A stretch of 64,000 nt of DNA, from assembly GCA_965229335.1 (NCBI GenBank), contig OZ245874.1:2108001-2172000 (forward strand), written 5' to 3'. The notes below the pieces were generated by a model. It had not been told where the DNA came from and searched no databases. It saw only the letters and a program-made list of their open reading frames with translations. This stretch comes from JAFKFH01 sp017307375 (GTDB taxonomy: Bacteria > Pseudomonadota > Alphaproteobacteria > Ferrovibrionales > Ferrovibrionaceae). Position 1 is the stretch's first letter, and each line of letters starts with the position of its first letter. Positions 16,151 to 24,317 of this stretch are shown here, in pieces. The position numbers were made by a program, and so were the translations under genes.

Positions 16151-17737
16151 TCATGATTTCTTGATGTTGTAGAAAACGGGCGAGCCGGAAATCATCCCTG
16201 AAAGGGTTGTTCTGTACGCGGTTGGCTGAACGAAATATCCGAGAGGGACATAGGGCAGGTCTTCGAAAGCCTGTGCCTGAATCGAGGCGGCAATCGCTGA
16301 TTGCGCCTGCGGCTCGGCGGCCAGCAGGAACTCGGCGCGCAGGGCTTCGATCTTGGGGCTGGACGGCCAGCCGAATGTCGCGGTCTTGCCGGTTCCCCGA
16401 ATGTAGCTGTTCGTCGCCGGGCTGATGGCGAGCGCCCCCGGGATATAATTGCACCATACGTTCCAGCCGCCTTCAGCCGGCGGCTTCTGCGACGCCAGGC
16501 GTTGCAGCACCGAGCCCCAGTCGGATGCCTGATAGTCGACGTTGAGGCCGATCTTCTGGAACATATCATTGGCCACGAGGCTCATTGAATTGAGCGCGTG
16601 GAGATCGGTCGGCACCACGAAAACGATCTTTTCGCCCTTGTAGCCGGCGGCGGCCAGCGCCGCCTTCGCCTTCGCATAGTCCGGCGGGCCGCCGAGATTG
16701 CTCATGCCGGTGTCGCTGACATAGGGCGTGCCCGGCAGGTAGAAGCCTACGTTGTCCTTCCAGTATTCCTTGTTGCGCCCCATGACGGCGGTCATGTAGA
16801 GCGACTGCTGGATGGCCGGCAGCAAGGCGCGCCGGATTGCAGGATTGTCGAACGGCGGGTGCAACTGGTTGAAGCGGATCATTCCCAGCGCGCCGGCGGT
16901 GTTCTTCACTTCGACCTTGATGTCCTGCTGGGTTCCAAGCAGCGGGATGAGGTCGGGGGTGGGTTCCTCCCACCAATCGATTTCGCCTGCCTGGAGCGCG
17001 GCTGCCGCCGTTGCCGCATCGGGAATGATTCGCCAGACGACACGATCCACATAGGCAATCTTGGGGCCGGCCATGTAGCTGGTCGGCCCGCCGGAGCGCG
17101 GCACATAGCCCTCGAACTTCTGATAGACGACCTGCGAGCCGACGACGCGCTCGGACGCCAGGAAGCGGAACGGTCCGCTGCCCACCATCTCGGTCACCTG
17201 CTGCGTCGGCGGCGTCGCCGCCAGGCGTTCCGGCATGATCGGGCAAATGCCCGACGGTTTCCCCAGCGCATGGGGCAACAGGGGGAAGGGTCGCTTCAGG
17301 ACGAAGACGATCGTCTTGTCGGTCGGGGCTGAAAGCTCCGCCGTGGCCGCCTGCAGGTCGGCGCCGAACGGATCCCGTTGCCACCAGCGCTTGATCGACG
17401 CCACCGCGTCGCGGGCCCTGACCGGCTCGCCATCGTGAAACTTCAATCCCTCCCGTAGGGTCAGGGTCCAGCGCAGCCCGTCTTGGCTGATGACGTGGCC
17501 GTCCAGCATCTGCGGGTGCGGGGTATATGTCTCGTCCATGCCGTAGAGGGTGTCGAAGACCATCACGCCGTGGTTGCGGGTGACCAGTCCGGTCGTCTGA
17601 ACGGGATCGAGCAGCGCCAGATCGGATTGCGGGACGAAGCTCAGGGTGCGCTGTCCCTGCGCCCGGAGGAGTTGGGGCATCGACACGCCCCCTGCTGTCG
17701 CTGCCAAGGCGGCCTTCATGAAATCTCTGCGCTTCAC
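16151..17737 (-). CDS. ABC transporter solute-binding protein, family 5 (peptide/opine type), Tat-exported
   Basis: 528-residue periplasmic solute-binding protein and first gene of the operon. It starts at a GTG preceded by GGGAGAG. The signal is of Tat type (KRRDFMKAALAATAGG, then SMPQLLRAQG). Family 5 features include LREGLKFHDGEPVRARDAVAS near 90-115, MVGSGPFRF, and the C-terminal LPYVPLGYF. It is a clear paralogue of the frameshifted protein at 39287: both share ARNHG/TRNHG, V(F/Y)DTL, MDET and LKFHDG blocks. The ligand cannot be read from sequence. The intact length gives the reference for the broken paralogue. Confidence 0.93.
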   Translation of the reverse strand: MKRRDFMKAALAATAGGVSMPQLLRAQGQRTLSFVPQSDLALLDPVQTTGLVTRNHGVMVFDTLYGMDETYTPHPQMLDGHVISQDGLRWTLTLREGLKFHDGEPVRARDAVASIKRWWQRDPFGADLQAATAELSAPTDKTIVFVLKRPFPLLPHALGKPSGICPIMPERLAATPPTQQVTEMVGSGPFRFLASERVVGSQVVYQKFEGYVPRSGGPTSYMAGPKIAYVDRVVWRIIPDAATAAAALQAGEIDWWEEPTPDLIPLLGTQQDIKVEVKNTAGALGMIRFNQLHPPFDNPAIRRALLPAIQQSLYMTAVMGRNKEYWKDNVGFYLPGTPYVSDTGMSNLGGPPDYAKAKAALAAAGYKGEKIVFVVPTDLHALNSMSLVANDMFQKIGLNVDYQASDWGSVLQRLASQKPPAEGGWNVWCNYIPGALAISPATNSYIRGTGKTATFGWPSSPKIEALRAEFLLAAEPQAQSAIAASIQAQAFEDLPYVPLGYFVQPTAYRTTLSGMISGSPVFYNIKKS

Positions 17738-17739
17738 GA

Positions 17740-18015
17740 CACTCTCCCAGTTCGACGTTATGTCCTGTTGAAGTCACGTTATATGATAATTTTTTTGATT
17801 CCAAGTCGATATTTATATCGATTTCAGGAGGTCGGTTTTCTCGCGAGCACCCAAAAATTCATGGTATTTGTGCAAGATACCGGCAGAGATGCGGTAAGAA
17901 TGTAGATTTTTCTCATAGATTGATGATTTAATCTGATAATGTTTTTCAAAAAACGAATGCGGATTGATCCCGATAGTGTCGGTGCTGGAAGGCGTTCTGG
18001 GAGGAACCCGGCTGC
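17740..18015. promoter_or_regulatory. AT-rich divergent regulatory region between the catabolic operon and radC
   Basis: About 275 bp without a gene and clearly AT-richer than the rest of the window. It must hold the promoter of the minus-strand operon. It contains an inverted repeat at 17803-17824 (core arms CGATAT / ATATCG around TT, ten paired positions with one mismatch) and a second short inverted repeat at 17941-17954 (GTTTTT / AAAAAC). TTGGAA and TATAAC-like hexamers occur on the minus strand near 17780-17800, but spacing is not ideal, so I do not assign exact promoter boxes. Confidence 0.6.
17803..17824. promoter_or_regulatory. Inverted repeat, candidate operator of the catabolic operon
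   Basis: Arms AAGTCGATAT and ATATCGATTT flank a TT centre; 9 of 10 positions pair. It lies about 65-85 bp upstream of the solute-binding protein start, where a repressor would overlap the promoter. The TetR protein encoded at the far end of the same operon is the obvious candidate binder; this link is inference. Confidence 0.45.
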
Positions 18016-18747
18016 TTGCCGGCCGTGCCGGGGATCGCTACCTTCGCCGGTGTGAGCGCCGAAGCATCGCCCCCATCGCCCGACTATCTCGGCCACCGCC
18101 AGCGGCTGCGGCAGCGCTTCCTCGCCGGCGAGGGCGCGGGCATGCCGGACTATGAGATTCTCGAACTGATCCTGACCGGCGCCAACCCGCGTGGCGACGT
18201 CAAGCCGCTGGCCAAGGAATTGCTGCGGCGCTTCGGCACGCTCGGTGCGGTGCTCTCGGCCAGCCCCGAGCGGCTGGCCGAGGTCAAGGGGTGCGGCGAG
18301 GCGGCGGTGGCCCTGCTGAAGGCGACGCGCGAGGCCGGCCTGCGCCTGCTGCGCGGCGAACTCGGCGACCGCCCGGTGATCGGCCATTGGCAGGCGCTGA
18401 TCGACTATTGCCGGGCCCGGTTGCGGCACGAAACCAACGAACAGTTCCGGCTGATCTTCCTCGACGTCAAGAACCAGGTCCTGGCCGACGAGCAGCAGAG
18501 CCGCGGCACGATCGACCATACCCCGGTCTATCCGCGCGAGGTGGCGCGGCGCGCGCTGGAACTCGGCGCGGCCGCCATCATCATGGTGCACAACCACCCC
18601 TCGGGCGATCCGACGCCCAGCCGGTCGGATGTCGAGATGACCCGGCAGGTCGCCGAGGCGCTGAAGACGCTGGGCATCGCCGTGCACGACCATGTGGTGA
18701 TCGGCCGCGACGAGTGGCGCAGCTTCCGCGCGCTCGGCCTGCTGTAG
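18016..18747 (+). CDS. radC: RadC-family JAB/JAMM-domain protein
   Basis: 243-residue RadC homologue. An N-terminal helix-hairpin-helix-like region (GHRQRLRQRF to VKGCGEAAVALL) is followed by the MPN/JAMM domain with the zinc motif HNHPSGDPTPSRSD: H192, H194 and D205. The DNA-repair role once proposed is doubtful for the family and its biochemical activity is unsettled. I use the TTG at 18016 because GGGAGGAA ends 9 bases before it; GTG codons at 18025 and 18052 are alternatives. It is usually next to map in this class of bacteria, but here 17 kb separates them. Confidence 0.93.
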   Translation: MPAVPGIATFAGVSAEASPPSPDYLGHRQRLRQRFLAGEGAGMPDYEILELILTGANPRGDVKPLAKELLRRFGTLGAVLSASPERLAEVKGCGEAAVALLKATREAGLRLLRGELGDRPVIGHWQALIDYCRARLRHETNEQFRLIFLDVKNQVLADEQQSRGTIDHTPVYPREVARRALELGAAAIIMVHNHPSGDPTPSRSDVEMTRQVAEALKTLGIAVHDHVVIGRDEWRSFRALGLL

Positions 18748-18765
18748 CCGGGTCGCTCCCGCGGG

Positions 18766-19515
18766 TCAGATCTGGGCGAAGCCGCCGTCGACCTGCAGGT
18801 CGATGCCGGTGATGTAGCTCGACTCGGCCGAGGCGAGGAACAGCGCGGCATCGGCCTGTTCTTCCGGGCGGCCGAGGCGGCCCATCGGAATCACCTGGGT
18901 GAACGAAGCCTTCATCGCCTCGACCTCCTGCGGCGTCCCGGCCAGGCCGCGCATGATCGGCGTCTCGGTGGCGCCGGGGCTGAGGCTGTTCACGCGAATG
19001 CCGCGGCCGCTCAGCTCGGCCGTCCATGTCCGCGCAAACGAGCGGACCGCGGCCTTGGTCGCGCTGTAGACGCCGTGGTTGGGCACTGCCTTGACCCCGG
19101 CGACCGAGGCATTGAGGATGATCGAGCCGCCGGCCTGCATCAGCGGCAGCGCCTTCTGCACGGTGAAGACCAGGCCGCGGACATTGATGCCGAACAGCCG
19201 GTCGAAATGGTCAGGTGTCACCGTGTCGATCGGCTGGTTTTCGACCACCCCGGCATTGGCGAACAGCACGTCGACACGGCCCCGGTGCGCGGCGACCTCG
19301 CGGTAGAGCCGGTCGATGTCGTCGAGGTCGGCGACGTCGCCCTTGACCGCGGTGACGTTGCGCCCGATCGCCGTCGCCGCGCGGTCGAGCTCGTCGCCGC
19401 GCCGGCCGGTGATGAAGACGTAGGCGCCTTCCTCGACGAACCGGCGCGCCGCCGCCAGGCCGATCCCGCTGCTGCCACCGGTGATGACGGCGACCTTGTC
19501 CTGCAATCTCGACAT
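18766..19515 (-). CDS. SDR-family oxidoreductase, classical type
   Basis: 249-residue NAD(P)-dependent short-chain dehydrogenase. All motifs are intact: TGGSSGIG at 12-19, NAG at 87-89, N111, S137, and the Y150-x3-K154 pair in VYSATKAAV. The C-terminal DLQVDGGFAQI is typical of 3-oxoacyl-ACP-reductase-like enzymes. A weak AAGGA ribosome site precedes the ATG at 19515. It is tail to tail with radC (18-bp gap). The substrate is unknown. Confidence 0.93.
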   Translation of the reverse strand: MSRLQDKVAVITGGSSGIGLAAARRFVEEGAYVFITGRRGDELDRAATAIGRNVTAVKGDVADLDDIDRLYREVAAHRGRVDVLFANAGVVENQPIDTVTPDHFDRLFGINVRGLVFTVQKALPLMQAGGSIILNASVAGVKAVPNHGVYSATKAAVRSFARTWTAELSGRGIRVNSLSPGATETPIMRGLAGTPQEVEAMKASFTQVIPMGRLGRPEEQADAALFLASAESSYITGIDLQVDGGFAQI

Positions 19516-19611
19516 CAGAAAAGTCCTTCCAGCTAGGCCGCGCCCATCGGCGGCCACGCTGGAAATGCGCCCGGGCGGCGCGCTATTGCAGGCCGGGCGG
19601 GGGCATAGGAT

Positions 19612-20835
19612 CTATTCCGCCGCGGCATGCACCAGTCGGGCGCGCCCGGCGGCCAGGGCCAGGACGGCGATGGCGAGCGGCGCGAAGGACAGCCACAGCA
19701 CAGTGTTCCAGCCGAACGCGGTCAGGAGTCCGCCGGACAGGAACGAGCCCACCGCCATCGTCCCGAACACCGCAAAATCGTTGAAGGATTGCACACGCGC
19801 CTTCTCTTCCGGACGATGGCATTCCAGCACCATGGCCGAGGCGCCGACGAAGCCGAAGTTCCAGCCGACGCCGAGCAGGACCAGCGCCACCCAAAAATGG
19901 GCGACGTCGATGCCGAGCAGCCCGACGATCGAGGCCGCACCGGTCAGGGCGAGGCCGATGGCGACGATACGCGACGCGCCGAAGCGGGTGATCAGCCGGC
20001 CGGTGAAGAAGCTGGGGCCGTACATGGCGATGACATGCCATTGCAGACCCAGATTGGCCGCTTCCTGCGACAGGCCGCAGAACTTCATCGCCAGCGGCGC
20101 CGCCGTCATCACGAAGTTCATCAGGAGGTAGGAAACCACGCCGCAGACGACGGCGAGGATGAAGCGCGGCTGGCGCGCGATCAGCCCGAGCGGGCGTCCG
20201 CCCCCGCTGCGCTCGGCCGCCGTCGGCTTCGGCAAGCTGACGCCGACGAGGATGAACGCCGAAATCGCTGCCACCGCCGCCTGCGCCAGATAGGTCGCGG
20301 CAAAGAGATAGGGCGACCACAGGTCCATCGTGTGGGTGACGAGTTGCGGTCCGATGACCCCGGCGAAGACCCCGCCTGCCATCACCGCCGACAAGGCCCG
20401 CGGCCGGCGGGCCGGCGCGGCGCAATCGGCCGCCGCGAAACGGAACGACAGCACGACGGCGGCATAGACCCCGCCGAAGAAGGTCGCGGCGCAGAACAGG
20501 GCGAAAGTCGCATAGAGGACGGCGAGCGTGGCCAGCAGGCCGGTCAGCACCCCGCAGCCGGTCCCCAGCATGAAGGCGGCGCGCCGGCCGTAGCGTTGCG
20601 CGACGATGCCGGCCGGCAGGGTGCACAGCGCCATGCCGACGACGAAGATCGAGATCGGCAGGGTGGCCAGCGCCTTGCTCGGCGCCAGCATCTCGCCGAC
20701 GACCGCCCCGGTGGCGTAGACGACGGTGGCATTGGCGCCGGCCAGGGCCTGGGCGACGGCAAGCCGCAGGACGTTGCCGCGCTCCCGGCGCAGCGCCGCG
20801 GCCTCGGAACCGGCGGGGAGGGACGTTGCACTCAT
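19612..20835 (-). CDS. MFS transporter
   Basis: 407-residue major-facilitator protein with about 12 hydrophobic segments. The loop 2-3 signature appears as GIVAQRYGRRAAFMLG, and a matching loop 8-9 element as GRLITRFGASRIVAIG. A cytoplasmic middle loop (SLPKPTAAERSGGGRP) separates the two halves. The annotated ATG overlaps the stop of the TTC38-like gene as ATGA, so the two are coupled. Substrate and direction are not predictable; such single-subunit MFS proteins are often drug or metabolite exporters. Confidence 0.9.
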   Translation of the reverse strand: MSATSLPAGSEAAALRRERGNVLRLAVAQALAGANATVVYATGAVVGEMLAPSKALATLPISIFVVGMALCTLPAGIVAQRYGRRAAFMLGTGCGVLTGLLATLAVLYATFALFCAATFFGGVYAAVVLSFRFAAADCAAPARRPRALSAVMAGGVFAGVIGPQLVTHTMDLWSPYLFAATYLAQAAVAAISAFILVGVSLPKPTAAERSGGGRPLGLIARQPRFILAVVCGVVSYLLMNFVMTAAPLAMKFCGLSQEAANLGLQWHVIAMYGPSFFTGRLITRFGASRIVAIGLALTGAASIVGLLGIDVAHFWVALVLLGVGWNFGFVGASAMVLECHRPEEKARVQSFNDFAVFGTMAVGSFLSGGLLTAFGWNTVLWLSFAPLAIAVLALAAGRARLVHAAAE

Positions 20836-22151
20836 GCTGAAATCTGCTTTCTCCATAATAAATCCCGCGCCGATGGACGGCGATGCAGCCGGCGGTCGAG
20901 CAGGCTGCGTGCCTTGGCGGTGTCGCCGCTGCGCATCAGGGCGACGATGAGGGTGTCTTCGACGATCTCGCGCTGGGCGCCGCTGCCACCGATGCGGGCG
21001 ACCTGGCCCAGCATCTGTTCGAGGATCCGGGCGCAGCCGGCGGTGTCGCCATCGGTGAAGGCCTGCGCCGCGCGCAGGATCGCCGGCACGACGCTGCCCG
21101 CCGCAAGGCGGCCTTCCGCGACCAGGCTGTCCAGCGCCGCGATGCGGGTTGCGGCCGCCGCGCCGTCGGCGGTGGCCGCATCGAGCAGCCCGAGATGGAC
21201 GTCGGCGAAGGCAAAGCCGGCCTGGGGATACGCCGACATGCCATAGGCTTTTGCCCGCTGCCAGTCGGCGGCCGGTACCGCATGCCCGTAGAGTTGCAGC
21301 CGCCACAGCAGCGAGGCCGCATCGCTGACGATGTTCAGCGGCGCGCCGAGCGAGACATCCGGGGACACGTGCTGGCCATAGATCGCCAGCGCCCGGTCCG
21401 CGTCGCCCTGGTCGAGGGCGGCCAGCGCCTGGTGCCAGGCCAGATGGCCATGCAGCAGGCCGGCGCGGTCATAGCCCGGCAGCCAGGCGGCCAGCGCCGT
21501 GTCGGCCTCGGCGCCTGCGCCCTGTTCGAACAGCGCATGGGCCAGGGCATGCATGCCGTTGGCATTGGCCGCGCGGATGCGCAGCGCACGTTCGACCATC
21601 GCCCGCCCGCGCTCGACCGCACCGTTCTCCACCAGCGACCAGCCGTGACTGGCCAGGAACCACCAGTCGTCTTCGGCGAACTCGCCGGCCACCCGATCGC
21701 ACAGGGCGACCCGGGCCTGGTCGTGATCGGCCATGCCGGAAAAGGCATAGAGCCCGAAGGCACCAAGCGGCAGGGCCAGGATCAGCGCGTCGCGCGGCCA
21801 GTCGCCGAGATGGGTCAGCACGCTTTCGAGCGCCTTGGCGCCCTGGCCGCCGATCGCGAGCGCCAGCGTCGCGACATGGCTGCGCTCGCGCGCGGTGCCC
21901 CGGCGCGCCACGGCCGTGCCGGCCCGGGCGATGCAGCCCCGCGCCTCGGCCGGCTGCATCCGCATGGCGTGCAGGCGGGCTAGGGCTGCATGGGCGAGGG
22001 CAAAATCATCGTCGGCCGCAATGGCCTGTTCCAGGCTTTCGGCCGCTCCCGGCCAGGCCGACATCATCAGGTCGACGCCGTTGCGATAGGCCTGCGCCGC
22101 GCGCTCGGATACGGTCGAAAGGGCGAGGCCGCGGCTGTCCTGGGGCGCCAT
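20832..22151 (-). CDS. TTC38-like tetratricopeptide-repeat protein
   Basis: 439-residue all-helical protein made of degenerate TPR units. Segments such as LEQAIAADDDFALAHAALAR and GHLAWHQALAALDQGD-ADRALAIYGQHV are close to the TTC38 family, in which a conserved H-x2-WH pattern precedes a TPR. Residues 20-60 hold a first clear repeat. Function is unknown; TPR proteins mediate protein contacts. I start at the ATG at 22151 because the longer frame adds 19 residues without homology, although no strong ribosome site decides it. It is coupled to the MFS gene by a 4-bp overlap. Confidence 0.8.
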   Translation of the reverse strand: MAPQDSRGLALSTVSERAAQAYRNGVDLMMSAWPGAAESLEQAIAADDDFALAHAALARLHAMRMQPAEARGCIARAGTAVARRGTARERSHVATLALAIGGQGAKALESVLTHLGDWPRDALILALPLGAFGLYAFSGMADHDQARVALCDRVAGEFAEDDWWFLASHGWSLVENGAVERGRAMVERALRIRAANANGMHALAHALFEQGAGAEADTALAAWLPGYDRAGLLHGHLAWHQALAALDQGDADRALAIYGQHVSPDVSLGAPLNIVSDAASLLWRLQLYGHAVPAADWQRAKAYGMSAYPQAGFAFADVHLGLLDAATADGAAAATRIAALDSLVAEGRLAAGSVVPAILRAAQAFTDGDTAGCARILEQMLGQVARIGGSGAQREIVEDTLIVALMRSGDTAKARSLLDRRLHRRPSARDLLWRKQISA

Positions 22152-22319
22152 CAGAAATCCCGTCTTTGAGGTGTGGATCTCTAGCAGATATCCGTCATGG
22201 CGATCCATCGGCGTTTTGCCGGGCGGTCGAATATCGCGTGGGATCGGCGGCGGGGCCCGCCGCGCCGTGCCGCCTGACGACGATGCCGCGGCCCGATGTC
22301 GGACCGGCGGCCTGGTGGA

Positions 22320-23225
22320 TCAGCGGATCCGGACGTCCGGGTCGGCGGCGAAGGCTTCGGCGAGGAAGTCCGCGAAGGCGCGGACCCGGCCCGGCTGCAG
22401 CCGCCCGCCCGGCGTTACCGCGCTGATCGGGTAGGGCGGCGGGGCGAAACCCTCCAGCACCGTCACGACTGTCCCGGCGGCCAGTTCCTCGGCGAACAGC
22501 CAGGTCGGCAACTGGGCCAGCCCGATGCCGGCCAGCACGCCGGCCCGGATGTGCTCGGCATCGCCGCTGCGGACCGGGCCGCGCGGAATGAAGGTTTGGA
22601 CCCCATCCGGGGTGCTGAATTCCCAGGGCCGCGGCTGGCCGTCGATGGTATAGGCCATGCAGGGAAACAGCGTGAGGTCGTCGGGCGTTTCCGGCCTGCC
22701 GTGGCGGGCGAGATAGCCTGGTGTCGCCAGCACGGCGACATCGGTGCGGCCGATCCGCCGCGCGGTCAGGCTGGAATCGGGCAGGTGGCCGATGCGCACG
22801 GCGATGTCGATCCGGCGCTCGACCAGGTTGACGAAACGGTCGGAAAGATCGGTCTCGACGGTGATGCCGGGATAGCGGGCAAAGAAGGCGGGCAGGCGCG
22901 GCATGATCTGGGCGCGGCCCAGAACCGCCGAGGTGGCCAGCCGGATCGGCCCGGACGGGGCTACCTGGCCCAGGCGGACGCGGGCTTCGGCCGCGGCGAA
23001 TTCGTCGAGCAGGTGGATCGAGGATTCGTAGTAGCTGCGCCCGGCCTCGGTCAGGCTGAGCCCGCGCGAGGTGCGGCGCAGCAGTTGAGCGCCCAGGCGG
23101 GTTTCCAGTGCCGCGACCTGCTTGCTGACCGTGGGCTGGCTCAAGTCCAGCGCACGGGCAGCCTGCGAGAAACTCGCCTTTTCGACCACGCTGACATAAA
23201 GCCGCATGACGTCCAACCGGTCCAT
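22320..23225 (-). CDS. LysR-family transcriptional regulator
   Basis: 301-residue LysR regulator of the CrgA-like subgroup (start MDRLDVMRLYVSVVEKASFS, then QAARALDLSQPTVSKQVAAL). The effector domain follows from about residue 90 (GPIRLATSAVLGRAQIMPRL). It lies 33 bp after the DUF2867 gene on the same strand, and a palindrome at 23249-23262 sits in its promoter. The TTC38-MFS pair downstream on the same strand is a possible target. Confidence 0.93.
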   Translation of the reverse strand: MDRLDVMRLYVSVVEKASFSQAARALDLSQPTVSKQVAALETRLGAQLLRRTSRGLSLTEAGRSYYESSIHLLDEFAAAEARVRLGQVAPSGPIRLATSAVLGRAQIMPRLPAFFARYPGITVETDLSDRFVNLVERRIDIAVRIGHLPDSSLTARRIGRTDVAVLATPGYLARHGRPETPDDLTLFPCMAYTIDGQPRPWEFSTPDGVQTFIPRGPVRSGDAEHIRAGVLAGIGLAQLPTWLFAEELAAGTVVTVLEGFAPPPYPISAVTPGGRLQPGRVRAFADFLAEAFAADPDVRIR

Positions 23226-23248
23226 GGAGGGCGTTCCGTCAATTATTC

Positions 23249-23262
23249 ATAGCGATCGCTAT
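23249..23262. promoter_or_regulatory. Perfect 14-bp palindrome upstream of the LysR gene
   Basis: ATAGCGATCGCTAT is perfectly self-complementary and lies within an AT-rich stretch, 24 bp before the LysR start, overlapping the stop codon of the DUF2867 gene. Position and dyad symmetry fit an autoregulatory operator. It contains GCGATCGC, so chance occurrence in GC-rich DNA is possible for the core but less so for the flanking ATA/TAT. Confidence 0.5.
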
Positions 23263-23765
23263 ATAATATTGGCAGCGCCGTCCGTCCAGCGGCTTTGTGC
23301 CAGACGCCGCAACAGCGTGCGCACGATCAGCACGTGGAACGGCAGGATGGCGGCGAGATAAACCCGGCCCAGCGTGTTGTGGCAGCGAACGGCGGTCGTC
23401 GCGATCACCTGATCGTCGGGGCCGAGCAGCACCGAAAGCCGGAAGTCGAGATGGCGGTCATCCTCGCCCAGCACGATCTCGTGCGGCGCCCGGGAGATGA
23501 CCGGGAAGAAGTCGATGTGGGGCCGGCTGTCGCGGCGCAGCGCCGCCGTCGTCTTCACCCCGAAGCGGGCCATGATCGCATCGCGCAGTTTCAGCAGGAC
23601 GCGGAAGAAGGCCGGGGGCCGGGCCATCAGCCGGCCGGCAATGGCGCCGGCATCGCGCGGCGCGCCGGCAGGGCGGGGGATGGCATAGGCATCGACGAGA
23701 TCGGCACCGCGATACCAGTCGGCGATCGCGCTGTCCCGCGGCGGGGTCACCTTCAGCACGGCCAT
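23259..23765 (-). CDS. DUF2867 domain protein
   Basis: 168-residue protein matching the DUF2867 family by its pattern: an N-terminal YRGADLVDAYAI, a central FFRVLLKLRDAIMARFG, the LGEDDRHLDFRLSVLL strand segment, and a hydrophobic C-terminal HNTLGRVYLAAILPFHVLIV. The last stretch may be membrane-associated. Biochemical role unknown. It follows the DUF1772 gene by 11 bp, so the two form a small operon opposite the TetR gene. Confidence 0.85.
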   Translation of the reverse strand: MAVLKVTPPRDSAIADWYRGADLVDAYAIPRPAGAPRDAGAIAGRLMARPPAFFRVLLKLRDAIMARFGVKTTAALRRDSRPHIDFFPVISRAPHEIVLGEDDRHLDFRLSVLLGPDDQVIATTAVRCHNTLGRVYLAAILPFHVLIVRTLLRRLAQSRWTDGAANII

Positions 23766-23776
23766 CGACGAATTCC

Positions 23777-24241
23777 TTACAGCAGCGAAACGATCAGGGC
23801 GGCGGCGGCGGCCAGCCCGGCGAGGCCGCGCAGATGATTCCACAGCGTCCAGCCGGACAGATAGCCCATCCACGCCGCCGGCGCATCGGCGGCCATGGGA
23901 TCGAGCGCCGCAAGCATGTCGTTGCGCGGCACGTTGGCCAGGATCGTCACGCCGACCGTGCCGACGAGATAGAGCAGCGCCCCGGCGATGGCCCAGCCGT
24001 CGGCCCGACCGAACCACCCGCCCAGCAGCACCGCGGCGCAGAGCAGCGCGGTGCCGAGGAAGCCGGTCATGAAACCCGGTGTGACCGCGCTGACATTGAT
24101 CGCCTGCATCGCCGCGATACCCTCGGCAGCCGTCAGGCGGGCCAGGGCGGGCATGACAAGACCCGAAAAGCCGTAGAACACGCCGGCGACCAGGGCCGAG
24201 CCCAGCGCGGTGACGATGGTCAGCCCGGTCCAGATCATCAC
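23777..24241 (-). CDS. DUF1772 membrane protein (anthrone-oxygenase-like)
   Basis: 154-residue protein with four hydrophobic helices: TALGSALVAGVFYGFSGLVM at the start, then GFMTGFLGTALLCAAVLLGG, AIAGALLYLVGTVGVTILAN and LAGLAAAAALIVSLL. The central VPRND and the W-x-Y-x-W pattern near the C-terminus are typical of DUF1772, a family including fungal anthrone oxygenase-like proteins. No enzymatic role is established for bacterial members. Gene order suggests repression by the divergent TetR protein. Confidence 0.85.
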   Translation of the reverse strand: MMIWTGLTIVTALGSALVAGVFYGFSGLVMPALARLTAAEGIAAMQAINVSAVTPGFMTGFLGTALLCAAVLLGGWFGRADGWAIAGALLYLVGTVGVTILANVPRNDMLAALDPMAADAPAAWMGYLSGWTLWNHLRGLAGLAAAAALIVSLL

Positions 24242-24244
24242 GGT

Positions 24245-24315
24245 TCCTCACATTTCGATAACGTGATAGATCCTCACATTCTCAACGTCAAGCAGAATAT
24301 GAGGGATCATCACGT
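24245..24315. promoter_or_regulatory. Divergent TetR operator region with inverted and direct repeats
   Basis: The 76-bp gap between DUF1772 and TetR carries a long inverted repeat: ACGTGATAGATCCTCA at 24261-24276 against TGAGGGATCATCACGT at 24300-24315, which pairs almost fully if one base is bulged on each side. In addition TCCTCACATT occurs twice, at 24245-24254 and 24271-24280, 26 bp apart. This is typical of a TetR binding region serving both directions. Confidence 0.7.
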
Positions 24316-24317
24316 TC

